A stretch of 64,000 bases of DNA, taken from assembly GCF_028689295.1 (NCBI RefSeq), contig NZ_JAQTWL010000007.1:1-64000 (forward strand), written 5' to 3'. Each line of letters begins with the position of its first letter. Position 1 is the stretch's first letter. Below the pieces are notes generated by a model. That model saw only the letters and a program-made list of their open reading frames with translations, was not told where the DNA came from and did no database searches. The stretch is from Rhodoferax sp. Lineage in GTDB: Bacteria > Pseudomonadota > Gammaproteobacteria > Burkholderiales > Burkholderiaceae_C. Below, piece after piece: positions 23,054 to 31,726 of the stretch. The position numbers and the translations under genes were made by a program.

Positions 23054-24250
23054 GTGAAAGCAAAAGCTGCCAAACCAAAAGCCACTGTCAAGAAAACCAC
23101 CATTCCCGTCAAGCCGGTCAAGCCGGTCAAGCCGGTCAAGCCGGTCAAGCCGGTCAAGCCGGTCAAGCCGGTCAAGGCGGCCAAGGCAGTCAATACCGTC
23201 AAGCCGGTCAAGGCGCTCCAGCCCGTCAGAGCAGCCAAGTCCGTCAAGGCAATCAAGCCTGTTGTGGCTGCCAAGTCCGCCAAGGCGGTGAAACTCGCCA
23301 TGACGGTTAAGGTGACCAAGCCAGTCAAGGCCTCCAAGCCTGCTCAGGTTGTCAGGCCCGTCAAGCCAGTCAAGGTAGTCAAGGTAGTCAAGGCAGTTTC
23401 CCAAGTCAAGTTGACGCCTTCAGTCAAGGCAAAAGCCGTGAAACCCGCGCCCGCGAAGCAGGCGCCGGTCAAAAAAGTCAACGCTGCTCCCGCGCCTGTG
23501 CGCAAGCCTGTTTTATCCTCTCCCAAGAAAAAGCCTCAAGAAGTGACTATTCAAGCCCCCGTATCCCCCAAGACTGCAGCTCCCGCAGCCGCCAAGCCGG
23601 TGGCCAAAGCGGCGCTGCCTGCGACCCAGATGACATCCTCCGGTGTGCCGGTGCGTACCGGACGGCCCTCCTCGCGACTGGCCCAATTGACTGTGCCTTC
23701 CATGGCCCAGTCGGTGGCCTCCACGGCCGCCAAGTCCAGCTTCACCCAAATGACCAATGTGGTGCCCATTGTTTCTCCACTCGCCTCATCGGTCAAAAAA
23801 GACAAGAAGCTGGTCAACAACTGGAAAACCAAGCCGGTTGAAGCATTGACCGATGCCGAGGTGCTGGCCATGCCCGATGATGCCTACATGAATGAGACGC
23901 AGCTGGCGTTCTTTCGGCTGAAATTGGTTCATTTGAAAAATGACATACTCAGCAGCGCAGGCGAAACCACCGAGCATTTGCGCGAAGACACCGTGGTAGT
24001 GCCCGACCCGGCCGACCGCGCCACCATCGAGGAAGAGCACGCACTCGAGTTGCGCACCCGTGACCGCGAGAGAAAACTGCTGAAGAAAATTGAGCAGTCG
24101 ATTACGCGCATCGATGCTGGCGACTATGGCTATTGCGACGAGACGGGCGAAGCCATTGGTGTGGGCCGTTTGCTGGCCCGGCCGACCGCTACGCTGTCGC
24201 TCGAAGCGCAGCAGCGCCGTGAGCTCAAGCAAAAAATGTTTGGCGACTGA
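23054..24250 (+). CDS. dksA: DksA/TraR family RNA polymerase-binding protein with long Lys/Pro/Val-rich N-terminal tail
   Basis: The C-terminal 150 residues (from about 248) are DksA: the coiled-coil tip motif PDPADRA with both aspartates, ELRTRDRERKLLKKIE, and the remains of the zinc finger. The four ligand places read Cys361-x2-Thr364-x17-Ser382-x2-Ala385, so only one cysteine is left and zinc binding is unlikely. The first about 240 residues are a disordered basic tail made of VKP, VKA and AKS units, including seven exact VKP repeats, similar in style to histone H1-like proteins; E. coli DksA has 151 aa in total. GTG 23054 follows AGGAGA at good spacing; an ATG at 22874 could add 60 residues. 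DksA acts with ppGpp on rRNA and amino-acid promoters. Confidence 0.88.
   Translation: MKAKAAKPKATVKKTTIPVKPVKPVKPVKPVKPVKPVKPVKAAKAVNTVKPVKALQPVRAAKSVKAIKPVVAAKSAKAVKLAMTVKVTKPVKASKPAQVVRPVKPVKVVKVVKAVSQVKLTPSVKAKAVKPAPAKQAPVKKVNAAPAPVRKPVLSSPKKKPQEVTIQAPVSPKTAAPAAAKPVAKAALPATQMTSSGVPVRTGRPSSRLAQLTVPSMAQSVASTAAKSSFTQMTNVVPIVSPLASSVKKDKKLVNNWKTKPVEALTDAEVLAMPDDAYMNETQLAFFRLKLVHLKNDILSSAGETTEHLREDTVVVPDPADRATIEEEHALELRTRDRERKLLKKIEQSITRIDAGDYGYCDETGEAIGVGRLLARPTATLSLEAQQRRELKQKMFGD
23108..23170 (+). repeat. Tandem 9-bp repeat inside dksA
   Basis: Seven perfect head-to-tail copies of GTCAAGCCG, in frame, coding Val-Lys-Pro seven times. Degenerate relatives of the unit continue to about 23400. 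Exact copies suggest recent slippage, so copy number may vary between strains. Confidence 0.97.
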
Positions 24251-24286
24251 GGCTAGCTGACGCGACCTGGCGTCGGTTTGAACAGC

Positions 24287-26014
24287 ATGGCAACAAAAAC
24301 AAGCAGCTCAAAACTTCTTTCCAAGATTGCCAAGTTTGTCCGTCATCCCAATATCGATTGGCGTGATCTGGACAAGATCGAGCGCGAACCTGCGAATGCA
24401 CCTGAACCGATGCCGGCGCACAACCGGCAAACGCTCAAGGACATGATCGAGCGCAAGCGTCATGAAGACGCTATCCGCAAGCATGAGTTTGACCAGTTGC
24501 GCCACCTTCGCCGCGAGACGCCGGTAGCCACGAATGAGCCCAGCGAGGAAAGCACCCTGATTGGCAGCACCGCCGGACCCTCTGATCTGGATGATCGGGC
24601 CTCCACGATTCGGAAAATCGATGAAATTGAAGTCCAAATGTCAAAGCAATGGTGGAAGGCGCAAAGCCTGCCGCATCAGGATGCCGCACCGCCACCTGTG
24701 GCCCACGCGCCGGTCGAGCTCCTGACTGAGGGAGCCGAGAGCTTCTTTGCGTCGACCCAGCTCAAAACCGGTCTGATCGACTTTGACGACATCCCCACCT
24801 CGCTCGGACCGGCGACTTCAGCGCAGTTCGGCGAGCCGGAGGGGAAGTCAAGCGACATCGCCGATTGGCAGCGCCAGCCGATCGACAGCAAAGGCTTTGA
24901 TTCGTCCAAATTGTTTGCCGCCGAGATGGCTGACAACCTGGCCGACCCTGACCTGGAGGATGCCGCGGTGCGTTTTGCCAATGGGGATGAAGCGGGCACC
25001 GAAGCTGTATTGCTGAGCGCTTTGCGCTCCCAGTCTGCGTTGAGCGCTGTCGCCCAAGCGCGGGCCGAAGCCCTGTTTGACCTTTACCGCAGTTTGGGTC
25101 AGCAAACCAATTTTGAACGTGAGGCGCTGAATTACGCACAGCAATTTGGCTGTTCGGCACCCGTCTGGCGGCATCCTGAGGGCGCATCGGGCAGCGTGCA
25201 GGCTGTTGTGATGCAGACCATTGCATGGCGTTGTCCTGCGCATCTTGAGCCGCTGGCGCTGGCGCAGCTGCCCAGCCATTTACCGCCCGGCAATAGCCTG
25301 TCACTGGATTGGTCGGCACTGGTGCTGATCTCCGAACCTGCGGCCCGGGATTTGGCAACTTTGCTGGCCGCCTGGAGCCAGCAACAGGGTGCGCTGTATT
25401 TCAAAGGCCAACAGGTGCTTGATAAGTTGTTGCGTGCCGCCACACCAAGAGGGGTGCGGCAGACGGCACAGTTCTGGTGGACTGCGCGCATGGATCAGCT
25501 GCGCATTCTGCAGCTCCAGGATGATTTCGAAATGGCTGCTTTCGACTATTGCGTCACCTATGAAGCAGCCCCCAGCCCATGGCGAGCGGCAAGTTGTGAA
25601 CTGCTGCAGCAACCCCCGGTTGCCGAACCCAGCGACCAGTGGTTGACAGACTCATGGCCGCAACACGCAGACCTGCGGGCAGCGGCCACGCCACCCTTGA
25701 TCTCCATGCCAGGCGCTGATGCGCCAGCATCTGGCCCTGTGCGCTTGACGTTGGCGGGTGAATTGCTGGGTGATGGGATCCAGGGCTTGCCCCCTTTGGA
25801 CGCGGCCAGCCAGCAGGGTCAGCAACTGACGATTGACTGCAGCCAGCTGATCCGGGTCGATTTTTCCGCCGCCGGCAGTATTCTGAATTGGGTTGCCCAG
25901 GGCCAAGCGCAGGGCTGCCAGATTGAATTCAGGGATGTCCCGCCTCTGGTAGCCTCATTTTTCAATCTGATTGGCATCAATCAGCATGCGCACGTGATCA
26001 CGCGAACGCATTAA
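24287..26014 (+). CDS. STAS domain-containing protein
   Basis: A 575-aa cytoplasmic protein. The N-terminal 110 residues are charged and helical (DWRDLDKIEREPANAPEPMP, LKDMIERKRHEDAIRKHEFD); the middle is poorly defined; the C-terminal 95 residues (LTLAGELLGDGIQGLPPLD to the end) match a STAS fold like anti-sigma factor antagonists, with LTIDCSQLIRVDFSAAGSIL near the usual phosphorylation helix. No kinase or anti-sigma factor is adjacent. A TTG nine bases upstream could also be the start. It lies between dksA and hslVU, a neighbourhood I believe is shared by other Burkholderiales. Confidence 0.78.
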   Translation: MATKTSSSKLLSKIAKFVRHPNIDWRDLDKIEREPANAPEPMPAHNRQTLKDMIERKRHEDAIRKHEFDQLRHLRRETPVATNEPSEESTLIGSTAGPSDLDDRASTIRKIDEIEVQMSKQWWKAQSLPHQDAAPPPVAHAPVELLTEGAESFFASTQLKTGLIDFDDIPTSLGPATSAQFGEPEGKSSDIADWQRQPIDSKGFDSSKLFAAEMADNLADPDLEDAAVRFANGDEAGTEAVLLSALRSQSALSAVAQARAEALFDLYRSLGQQTNFEREALNYAQQFGCSAPVWRHPEGASGSVQAVVMQTIAWRCPAHLEPLALAQLPSHLPPGNSLSLDWSALVLISEPAARDLATLLAAWSQQQGALYFKGQQVLDKLLRAATPRGVRQTAQFWWTARMDQLRILQLQDDFEMAAFDYCVTYEAAPSPWRAASCELLQQPPVAEPSDQWLTDSWPQHADLRAAATPPLISMPGADAPASGPVRLTLAGELLGDGIQGLPPLDAASQQGQQLTIDCSQLIRVDFSAAGSILNWVAQGQAQGCQIEFRDVPPLVASFFNLIGINQHAHVITRTH

Positions 26015-26035
26015 TTAGTCAGGACAGGACAATTC

Positions 26036-26581
26036 ATGGAGCAATTTCACGGCACCACCATCATTAGCGTGCGCCGGCAAACGCCTGAGGGCATGCAGGT
26101 TGCCATTGGCGGCGACGGCCAGGTTACGCTGGGCAACATTGTCGTCAAGGGCACCGCGCGCAAGGTGCGCAAGCTCTACCACGGCAAGGTTCTGGCCGGT
26201 TTCGCCGGCGCTACCGCCGATGCCTTTACGCTGTTCGAGCGCTTCGAGGCCAAGCTCGAAAAACACCAGGGTCACCTGGTGCGCGCAGCCATCGAGCTCA
26301 CCAAGGACTGGCGCACCGACCGCGTGTTGCGCCGCCTCGAAGCCATGCTGGCGGTGGCCGACCTGGAGGCCTCTTTGATCATCACCGGCAACGGCGACGT
26401 GCTGGAGCCCGAAAATGGCATTGTGGCCATTGGCTCAGGCGGCGCCTACGCCCAGGCAGCCGCCATCGCCCTGCTCAACCACACCGACCTGTCGGCCACC
26501 GACATGGTCAAAAAATCGCTGGAAATTGCCGGTGAGATCTGCATCTACACCAACATGAACCACACGATCGAATCCCTCTAA
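26036..26581 (+). CDS. hslV: ATP-dependent protease peptidase subunit HslV
   Basis: Proteolytic core of the HslUV (ClpQY) protease. The sequence [14 protein letters not shown] has a six-residue propeptide before the N-terminal nucleophile Thr; [19 protein letters not shown] and [22 protein letters not shown] are diagnostic. The 181-aa length is normal. It is followed four bases later by hslU, forming the expected operon. Confidence 0.97.
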   Translation: MEQFHGTTIISVRRQTPEGMQVAIGGDGQVTLGNIVVKGTARKVRKLYHGKVLAGFAGATADAFTLFERFEAKLEKHQGHLVRAAIELTKDWRTDRVLRRLEAMLAVADLEASLIITGNGDVLEPENGIVAIGSGGAYAQAAAIALLNHTDLSATDMVKKSLEIAGEICIYTNMNHTIESL

Positions 26582-26585
26582 CATT

Positions 26586-27917
26586 ATGTCTAGTCTCACA
26601 CCCCAACAAATCGTCGCCGAGCTCGACAAACACATTGTCGGCCAACAGCAGGCCAAACGGGCCGTGGCCATTGCCTTGCGCAACCGCTGGCGCCGCCAGC
26701 AGGTCGGCCTCGACTTGCGCGCTGAAATCACCCCCAAAAACATTCTGATGATCGGCCCCACGGGTGTAGGCAAGACCGAGATTGCCCGCCGTCTGGCGCG
26801 TCTGGCCGACGCTCCGTTCATCAAGGTCGAGGCCACCAAGTTCACCGAAGTCGGTTACGTGGGCAAGGACGTCGATGCCATCATCCGGGATCTGGCCGAT
26901 ATTGCCGTCAAGCAAACGCGCCAGGCTGAGACCAAAAAGGTGCGCGAGCGCGCCGAGGACGCCGCCGAAGACCGCGTGCTCGACATTCTGATTCCGATGC
27001 CCAAGCAGGAGTTCGGCGTGGTGCAGGGCGTGGATCCCGAAAGCACCGCGCGCCAGACCTTTCGCAAGAAGCTGCGCGAAGGCCAGCTCGACGAGCGTGA
27101 CATCGAGCTCGATGTGGCCCAGACTGCGCCGCAGCTCGAGATCATGGGTCCGGCCGGCATGGAGGAAATGACCGAGCAGTTGCGTGGCATGTTCGGCCAG
27201 CTCAACCAGAACAAAACGCAAAAGCGCAAGCTCAAGATCGCCGAGGCGCTTAAGCTGCTGGTCGAAGAAGAAGCCGCCAAGTTGGTCAACGAGGACGAGA
27301 TCAAAACGCAGGCCTTGCAGATGCTGGAGCAAAACGGCATTGTCTTCATCGACGAGATCGACAAGGTCACCTCGCGCGCTGAGGGCAACGGTGCCGAAGT
27401 CTCGCGCCAGGGCGTGCAGCGTGACCTGCTGCCGCTGGTGGAAGGCACCACGGTATCGACCAAATACGGCATGGTCAAGACCGACCATATCCTGTTCATC
27501 GCCTCCGGTGCGTTTCACTTGAGCAAGCCCAGTGACCTGATTCCCGAATTACAGGGGCGCTTTCCGATCCGGGTCGAATTGCAGTCACTCTCGGTCGAAG
27601 ACTTCGTGGCTATCCTGACGCAGACCACGGCCTCGCTGGTCAAGCAGTATCAGGCCCTGCTAGCCACCGAGCAGGTGACAGTTGAATTTTCGGATGCCGG
27701 CATTCAGCGGCTCGCGCAGATCGCCTTCGATGTCAACGAACGCACCGAAAACATTGGCGCGCGCCGCCTTTCAACAGTGATGGAGCGACTGCTCGACGAG
27801 GTCAGTTTCGATGCTGCCAACCTGACCGGCCAGACAATCCAGATCGATGCGGCTTATGTCGATGCGCGCCTGGCCGAACTCAGCCAGAACGAGGATCTGA
27901 GCAGGTATATTCTCTAA
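26586..27917 (+). CDS. hslU: ATP-dependent protease ATPase subunit HslU
   Basis: AAA+ unfoldase partner of HslV. Walker A ([15 protein letters not shown], about residues 60-74), Walker B ([10 protein letters not shown]), the GYVGKD pore loop, the I-domain insertion between them and the sensor 2 region [13 protein letters not shown] are all present. The length of 443 aa equals that of E. coli HslU. The C-terminal LSRYIL tail, which inserts into HslV to activate it, is intact. Confidence 0.98.
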   Translation: MSSLTPQQIVAELDKHIVGQQQAKRAVAIALRNRWRRQQVGLDLRAEITPKNILMIGPTGVGKTEIARRLARLADAPFIKVEATKFTEVGYVGKDVDAIIRDLADIAVKQTRQAETKKVRERAEDAAEDRVLDILIPMPKQEFGVVQGVDPESTARQTFRKKLREGQLDERDIELDVAQTAPQLEIMGPAGMEEMTEQLRGMFGQLNQNKTQKRKLKIAEALKLLVEEEAAKLVNEDEIKTQALQMLEQNGIVFIDEIDKVTSRAEGNGAEVSRQGVQRDLLPLVEGTTVSTKYGMVKTDHILFIASGAFHLSKPSDLIPELQGRFPIRVELQSLSVEDFVAILTQTTASLVKQYQALLATEQVTVEFSDAGIQRLAQIAFDVNERTENIGARRLSTVMERLLDEVSFDAANLTGQTIQIDAAYVDARLAELSQNEDLSRYIL

Positions 27918-27920
27918 ACA

Positions 27921-27961
27921 TTGCGGGTCAGACCACTCGCGCAGCGACGTGCTCTGACCCC
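27921..27961 (+). repeat. 41-bp hairpin repeat, copy 1
   Basis: Starts TTGCGGGTCAGACCACTCGC and ends with TCTGACCCC; GGGTCAGA and TCTGACCC pair to make a stem. A second copy with one base difference lies 18 bases downstream. It starts four bases after the hslU stop codon. Confidence 0.9.
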
Positions 27962-27979
27962 AACTGATAAGGGGTGTTC

Positions 27980-28020
27980 TTGCGGGTCAGACCACTCGCG
28001 AAGCGACGTGCTCTGACCCC
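27980..28020 (+). repeat. 41-bp hairpin repeat, copy 2
   Basis: Same as the copy at 27921 except for one C-to-A change in the loop (GCGC to GCGA). The two hairpins in tandem could slow or stop transcription leaving hslU, but neither has a T-run. Confidence 0.9.
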
Positions 28021-28173
28021 AGCACTTTGTCGGATGTCCCGCTGCCCCAACACGCATATTTCTCATGCATCACATTCACTTAGCTTTCTAAGTGCTTCAT
28101 TTAGAACGATTTTCACCTGAATTTAGGTTTCAAATCGCCTCTAAGTCTTTGATTTCATTGTTAAAAATTTATC

Positions 28174-28187
28174 GCAAACGCGTTTGC
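28174..28187. promoter_or_regulatory. Perfect palindrome upstream of the dcw operon
   Basis: GCAAACGCGTTTGC is its own reverse complement and lies in the AT-rich leader before mraZ. It has the look of a LacI-family half-site pair, but with two more central bases than a PurR box. It overlaps a possible -35 element TTGCAT (28184-28189), whose matching -10 would be TACAGT (28206-28211). The binder is unknown. Confidence 0.5.
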
Positions 28188-28209
28188 ATGCCTTGCTTTT
28201 GCTGATACA

Positions 28210-28242
28210 GTGCAAAAAAGTGCAATTTAGTGGTGAATTGTG
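28210..28242 (+). promoter_or_regulatory. MraZ operator (GTG repeats at 10-bp spacing)
   Basis: GTG occurs at 28210, 28220, 28230 and 28240, exactly one helical turn apart (GTGcaaaaaa, GTGcaattta, GTGgtgaatt, GTG). MraZ is an AbrB-fold ring that binds direct repeats of a GTG-containing motif with this period at its own promoter. The first repeat overlaps the proposed -10, which fits autorepression of the dcw operon. Confidence 0.75.
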
Positions 28243-28293
28243 CTTTTTCTCCACCGCATTCCAGTTCATTCTGAAAATCAAGGGTCAGCAATC

Positions 28294-28722
28294 GTGTTTC
28301 AAGGGGCTTCCTCATTAAGTCTGGACGCAAAGGGTCGGCTCTCGGTGCCAACCCGGCATCGCGACGTCTTGAGTGCTACCGCGGCAGGCCAACTCACCAT
28401 CACCAAACATCCGCACGGCTGCCTGATGATTTTTCCGCGTCCCGAATGGGAAAAATTCCGCGAGCGCATTGGCGCCTTGCCCATGTCGGCGCAGTGGTGG
28501 AAGCGGATTTTTCTGGGCAACGCCATGGATGTAGAGATCGATGCCACCGGACGCGTGCTGATTTCGCCCGAGCTGCGCGCCGCTGCGGGCATCAGCAAGG
28601 AGTCGGTGTTACTGGGCATGGGCAACTTTTTTGAGTTGTGGGACAAGGCCACCTATGAAGCCCAGGAAGCCAAAGCAATGCAGGGTGACATGCCCGATGT
28701 CTTCAAGGACTTCTCTTTCTGA
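28294..28722 (+). CDS. mraZ: Transcriptional regulator MraZ
   Basis: First gene of the division and cell-wall cluster; MraZ represses the operon by binding repeats ahead of itself. The 142-aa protein begins [21 protein letters not shown] (start GTG 28294), the first of two SpoVT/AbrB-like swapped hairpins; the second is [20 protein letters not shown]. An earlier in-frame GTG at 28240 belongs to the operator repeats and would add 18 unrelated residues. Confidence 0.95.
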   Translation: MFQGASSLSLDAKGRLSVPTRHRDVLSATAAGQLTITKHPHGCLMIFPRPEWEKFRERIGALPMSAQWWKRIFLGNAMDVEIDATGRVLISPELRAAAGISKESVLLGMGNFFELWDKATYEAQEAKAMQGDMPDVFKDFSF

Positions 28723-28731
28723 AGGTCGACG

Positions 28732-29679
28732 GTGGACACTCCATGGACACATACCACCGTATTGTTGAGCGAAGCCGTTGATGCTTTGCTTGGCGGCGTC
28801 GACGCTGCCGGTGCGGCGCCAGTGGTTGTCGATGCCACCTTTGGCCGCGGCGGCCACAGCCGCCTGATCCTGTCGCGGCTGCCAGCCGACGCCCGCCTGA
28901 TCGCGTTCGACAAAGACACCGACGCTTTGATTGCAGCGGCCACCATCACAGACCCGCGGTTCTCCATTCGCCACCAGGGTTTTAGCCATTTGGGTGAATT
29001 GCCTGGCGCCAGCGTGGCTGGGGTGTTGCTCGATCTGGGCATCAGTTCGCCGCAGGTGGACAACCCGGCGCGCGGTTTCAGTTTCAGGTCTGAGGGCCCG
29101 CTCGACATGCGCATGGATACCACTCGGGGTCAAAGTGTGGCCGAGTGGCTGGCGAATGCCGAGGCGGACAAAATTACGGAGGTCATACGTGACTATGGCG
29201 AAGAACGGTTTGCTGGCCCCATTGCAAAGGCGATTGTTGCGCGCCGACAGGCTCGGGGCCCCATTTCTACCACCACTGAACTGGCCAGAATCGTGGCTGA
29301 GGCGGTCAAAACCCGCGAGCCGGGCAAGGACCCTGCAACGCGCACATTTCAGGCTTTTCGGATTTTCATCAATGCCGAGCTTGAAGAGCTGCAACAAACG
29401 CTAGCGGCCTCGCTCAAGGTGCTGCAACCCGGCGGGCGCCTGGTGGTGATCAGTTTTCATTCTCTGGAAGACCGCATCGTCAAGCAGTTTCTGGCCAGCC
29501 ATTCGCGCGAGGTGTTCGACCGTCGGGCGCCGTTTGCGGCGCCGCAGGTGATGCAATTCAAGGTGCTGGCGCGCGTCAAACCCGGCGCTGCCGAGGTAGT
29601 GGCCAATCCGCGTTCGCGTAGCGCCATCATGCGGGTGGCCGAGCGCATCGGCAGTGCAACACCGGAGCAGCACGCATGA
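28732..29679 (+). CDS. rsmH: 16S rRNA (cytosine1402-N4)-methyltransferase
   Basis: Methylates N4 of C1402 in the 16S rRNA decoding centre. The 315-aa product starts at GTG 28732 ([20 protein letters not shown]). The SAM-binding [14 protein letters not shown], the [20 protein letters not shown] block and the C-terminal [14 protein letters not shown] are diagnostic. Nine bases separate it from mraZ, and ftsL begins within its last four bases. Confidence 0.97.
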   Translation: MDTPWTHTTVLLSEAVDALLGGVDAAGAAPVVVDATFGRGGHSRLILSRLPADARLIAFDKDTDALIAAATITDPRFSIRHQGFSHLGELPGASVAGVLLDLGISSPQVDNPARGFSFRSEGPLDMRMDTTRGQSVAEWLANAEADKITEVIRDYGEERFAGPIAKAIVARRQARGPISTTTELARIVAEAVKTREPGKDPATRTFQAFRIFINAELEELQQTLAASLKVLQPGGRLVVISFHSLEDRIVKQFLASHSREVFDRRAPFAAPQVMQFKVLARVKPGAAEVVANPRSRSAIMRVAERIGSATPEQHA

Positions 29680-29996
29680 CGCGGCTCAATCTGGTGCTGC
29701 TGCTGGGTCTGCTGCTCAGCGCGCTGTACCTGGTCAATGTGCAGTACGAGTCGCGCCGACTCTATTCCGAGCTCGACCGGGCGCAGTCGCAGGCGCACCG
29801 GCTGGAAGCCGAAAACGAACGCCTGGAGGTAGAAAAGCGGGCCCAGGCCACGTCGGCGCGGGTTGAAGAGTTGGCCAAGTCGAAACTGCAAATGCGTGCG
29901 GCCACGCCGGCAGTCACAACCTATGTCAGCTATGTCAACGGTGCCGATGTGCCAGCTGCCAGTGCTGCAAGCGCTGCCGGCGGAGGCCAGCCATGA
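29676..29996 (+). CDS. ftsL: Cell division protein FtsL
   Basis: Small bitopic division protein that forms the FtsQLB complex and helps activate FtsWI. The 106 aa comprise a short cytoplasmic start, one membrane span ([19 protein letters not shown]) and a leucine-zipper-like coiled coil ([20 protein letters not shown]), followed by a low-complexity Ala/Gly end. It overlaps rsmH and ftsI by four bases each. Confidence 0.92.
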   Translation: MTRLNLVLLLGLLLSALYLVNVQYESRRLYSELDRAQSQAHRLEAENERLEVEKRAQATSARVEELAKSKLQMRAATPAVTTYVSYVNGADVPAASAASAAGGGQP

Positions 29997-31726
29997 GCCG
30001 CGGCATCACCTACACCTCCAGCCCCTTGCTGGCCAGCCCGACGCCGGTGTGGCGCAGCAAGTTCATTGTGGCCACCATCGCGCTGGCTTTTGCCGGCCTG
30101 ATTGGGCGTGCGGTCTATATCCAGGTGATCGAGAATGAATTCTTCCAAAGGCAGGGCGAAGTGCGCTTTGCCCGCACCCTGGCGCTGCCGGCCAATCGGG
30201 GCCGAATTCTGGACCGCAACGGCGTGATCCTGGCGTCTAGCATTCCGGTGCCCAGCATCTGGGCCATTCCGGAAGACGTGCCGCGTGCGCCCGAGGGTTT
30301 GAAAAAGCTGGCCAGACTGCTCGACATGCCGCTGGCGGAACTCAATAAAAAGCTCGAAGACGAAGATAAAACATTTGTCTGGCTCAAGCGCCAGGTTAAT
30401 GAATCGGTGGGCAACGAGATCGCGGACCTGGGCCTCAAGGGCATCTACCAGCGCAAGGAATACAAGCGCCAATACCCCGAGGGTGAGGCTGCTGCCCACG
30501 TGGTGGGCTTCACCAATGTCGAAGACCAGGGCCAGGAGGGAATGGAGCTGACCTTCAACAAGGAACTCGGTGGCCGCAATGGTTCACGGCGCGTCATCAA
30601 GGACCGCTTGGGCCGTGTGGTGGAGGACGTTGGAGAGCAAATCGCGCCAGTCGATGGCCGCGACCTGCAGCTCAGCATCGACAGCAAAGTGCAGTTCTTT
30701 GCCTTCCAGACCCTCAAGGAGGCCGTGCTGCAGCAAAAAGCCAGGGCCGGCAGCGTGGTGGTGCTCGACGTGCAAAGCGGTGAAGTGCTGGCACTGGCCA
30801 ACTACCCCAGTTTTGTGCCTGACAAGCGCCGCAACTTGAGTGGCGCCCAGTTGCGCAACCGGGCCCTGACCGACAGTTTCGAGCCCGGCTCGACCATGAA
30901 ACCTTTTGTCATCGCGGCGGCGCTCAACTCGGGGCAGGTGACGCCAGAGACGCAAATACAAACCGCGCCGGGTCGCTTGACCATTGGCAGCGCCACCATC
31001 AGCGATTCCCATCCTCAAGGCCTGCTGAGCGTGACCGGCGTGATCCAAAAGTCGAGCAACGTTGGCACCGTCAAGATTGCCATGCAAATGCCGCCGCGCA
31101 AGATGTGGGAAATGTTCAGCCAGGTGGGTTTTGGCCAAAAGCCCGAGTTGCCGTTTCCGGGCGCCGTGAGCGGTCGCCTGCGCCCCTACAAGAGCTGGCG
31201 CACGATCGAGCAGGCCACCATGAGTTACGGTTACGGCGTGTCGGTGAGCCTGTTCCAGCTGGCCCATGCCTACACCATCTTCGGCCGTGAGGGCGATCTG
31301 GTGCCGGTGACGATGTTCAAGATGACCGAGCCCGCCATGGGTCTGCCGGTGATCGAGGCGCGCCATGCCCGCGCCGTGCGTCACATGCTGCATCTGGTAA
31401 CCCTTCCCGGCGGCACCGCACAGAAAGCGCAGGCCATGGGTTACTCGGTGGGCGGAAAGACCGGCACCGCGCGCAAGGTCGAGGGCAAGGGTTATGCCGC
31501 CAAAAAATACCGCGGCGTCTTTGCCGGCCTGGCGCCCATCGACGCGCCGCGCATTGCCGTGGCCGTGATGATCGACGAGCCCAGCAACGGCAAGTATTAC
31601 GGCGGCGATACGGCTGCCCCGGTGTTCAGCCAGACGGTGCAGCAGACCCTCAGGGTGCTCGGCGTCGAGCCCGACATGACGGTCAAACCGCAAGTGATCA
31701 CCGACGCCGTGCAGGAAAGCTTCTGA
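29993..31726 (+). CDS. ftsI: Peptidoglycan D,D-transpeptidase FtsI (PBP3)
   Basis: Septal transpeptidase, class B penicillin-binding protein of 577 aa. A single N-terminal membrane anchor (about residues 24-45), the pedestal domain (RGRILDRNGVILASS) and the transpeptidase domain with all three active-site motifs: Ser300-T-M-K303 in FEPGSTMKPF, SSN in KSSNVGTVKI and KTG in GGKTGTARKV. It is the partner of FtsW and lies in the normal place between ftsL and murE. Confidence 0.97.
   Translation: MSRGITYTSSPLLASPTPVWRSKFIVATIALAFAGLIGRAVYIQVIENEFFQRQGEVRFARTLALPANRGRILDRNGVILASSIPVPSIWAIPEDVPRAPEGLKKLARLLDMPLAELNKKLEDEDKTFVWLKRQVNESVGNEIADLGLKGIYQRKEYKRQYPEGEAAAHVVGFTNVEDQGQEGMELTFNKELGGRNGSRRVIKDRLGRVVEDVGEQIAPVDGRDLQLSIDSKVQFFAFQTLKEAVLQQKARAGSVVVLDVQSGEVLALANYPSFVPDKRRNLSGAQLRNRALTDSFEPGSTMKPFVIAAALNSGQVTPETQIQTAPGRLTIGSATISDSHPQGLLSVTGVIQKSSNVGTVKIAMQMPPRKMWEMFSQVGFGQKPELPFPGAVSGRLRPYKSWRTIEQATMSYGYGVSVSLFQLAHAYTIFGREGDLVPVTMFKMTEPAMGLPVIEARHARAVRHMLHLVTLPGGTAQKAQAMGYSVGGKTGTARKVEGKGYAAKKYRGVFAGLAPIDAPRIAVAVMIDEPSNGKYYGGDTAAPVFSQTVQQTLRVLGVEPDMTVKPQVITDAVQESF

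Noticed and set aside
23108..23170. Tandem 9-bp repeats considered as a CRISPR-like or minisatellite array
   Set aside because: No spacers; the units are in frame and code for VKP within the DksA tail.
27921..28020. Two 41-bp repeats considered as a minimal CRISPR
   Set aside because: Only two copies, an 18-base gap and no cas genes; hairpin repeats explain it better.
28174..28187. Assignment of the palindrome as a PurR box
   Set aside because: The two half-sites are two bases further apart than in PurR operators, so only an unidentified palindrome is claimed.
28240..28293. Upstream GTG as the mraZ start
   Set aside because: This GTG is part of the phased operator repeats and the added residues are not found in MraZ proteins.
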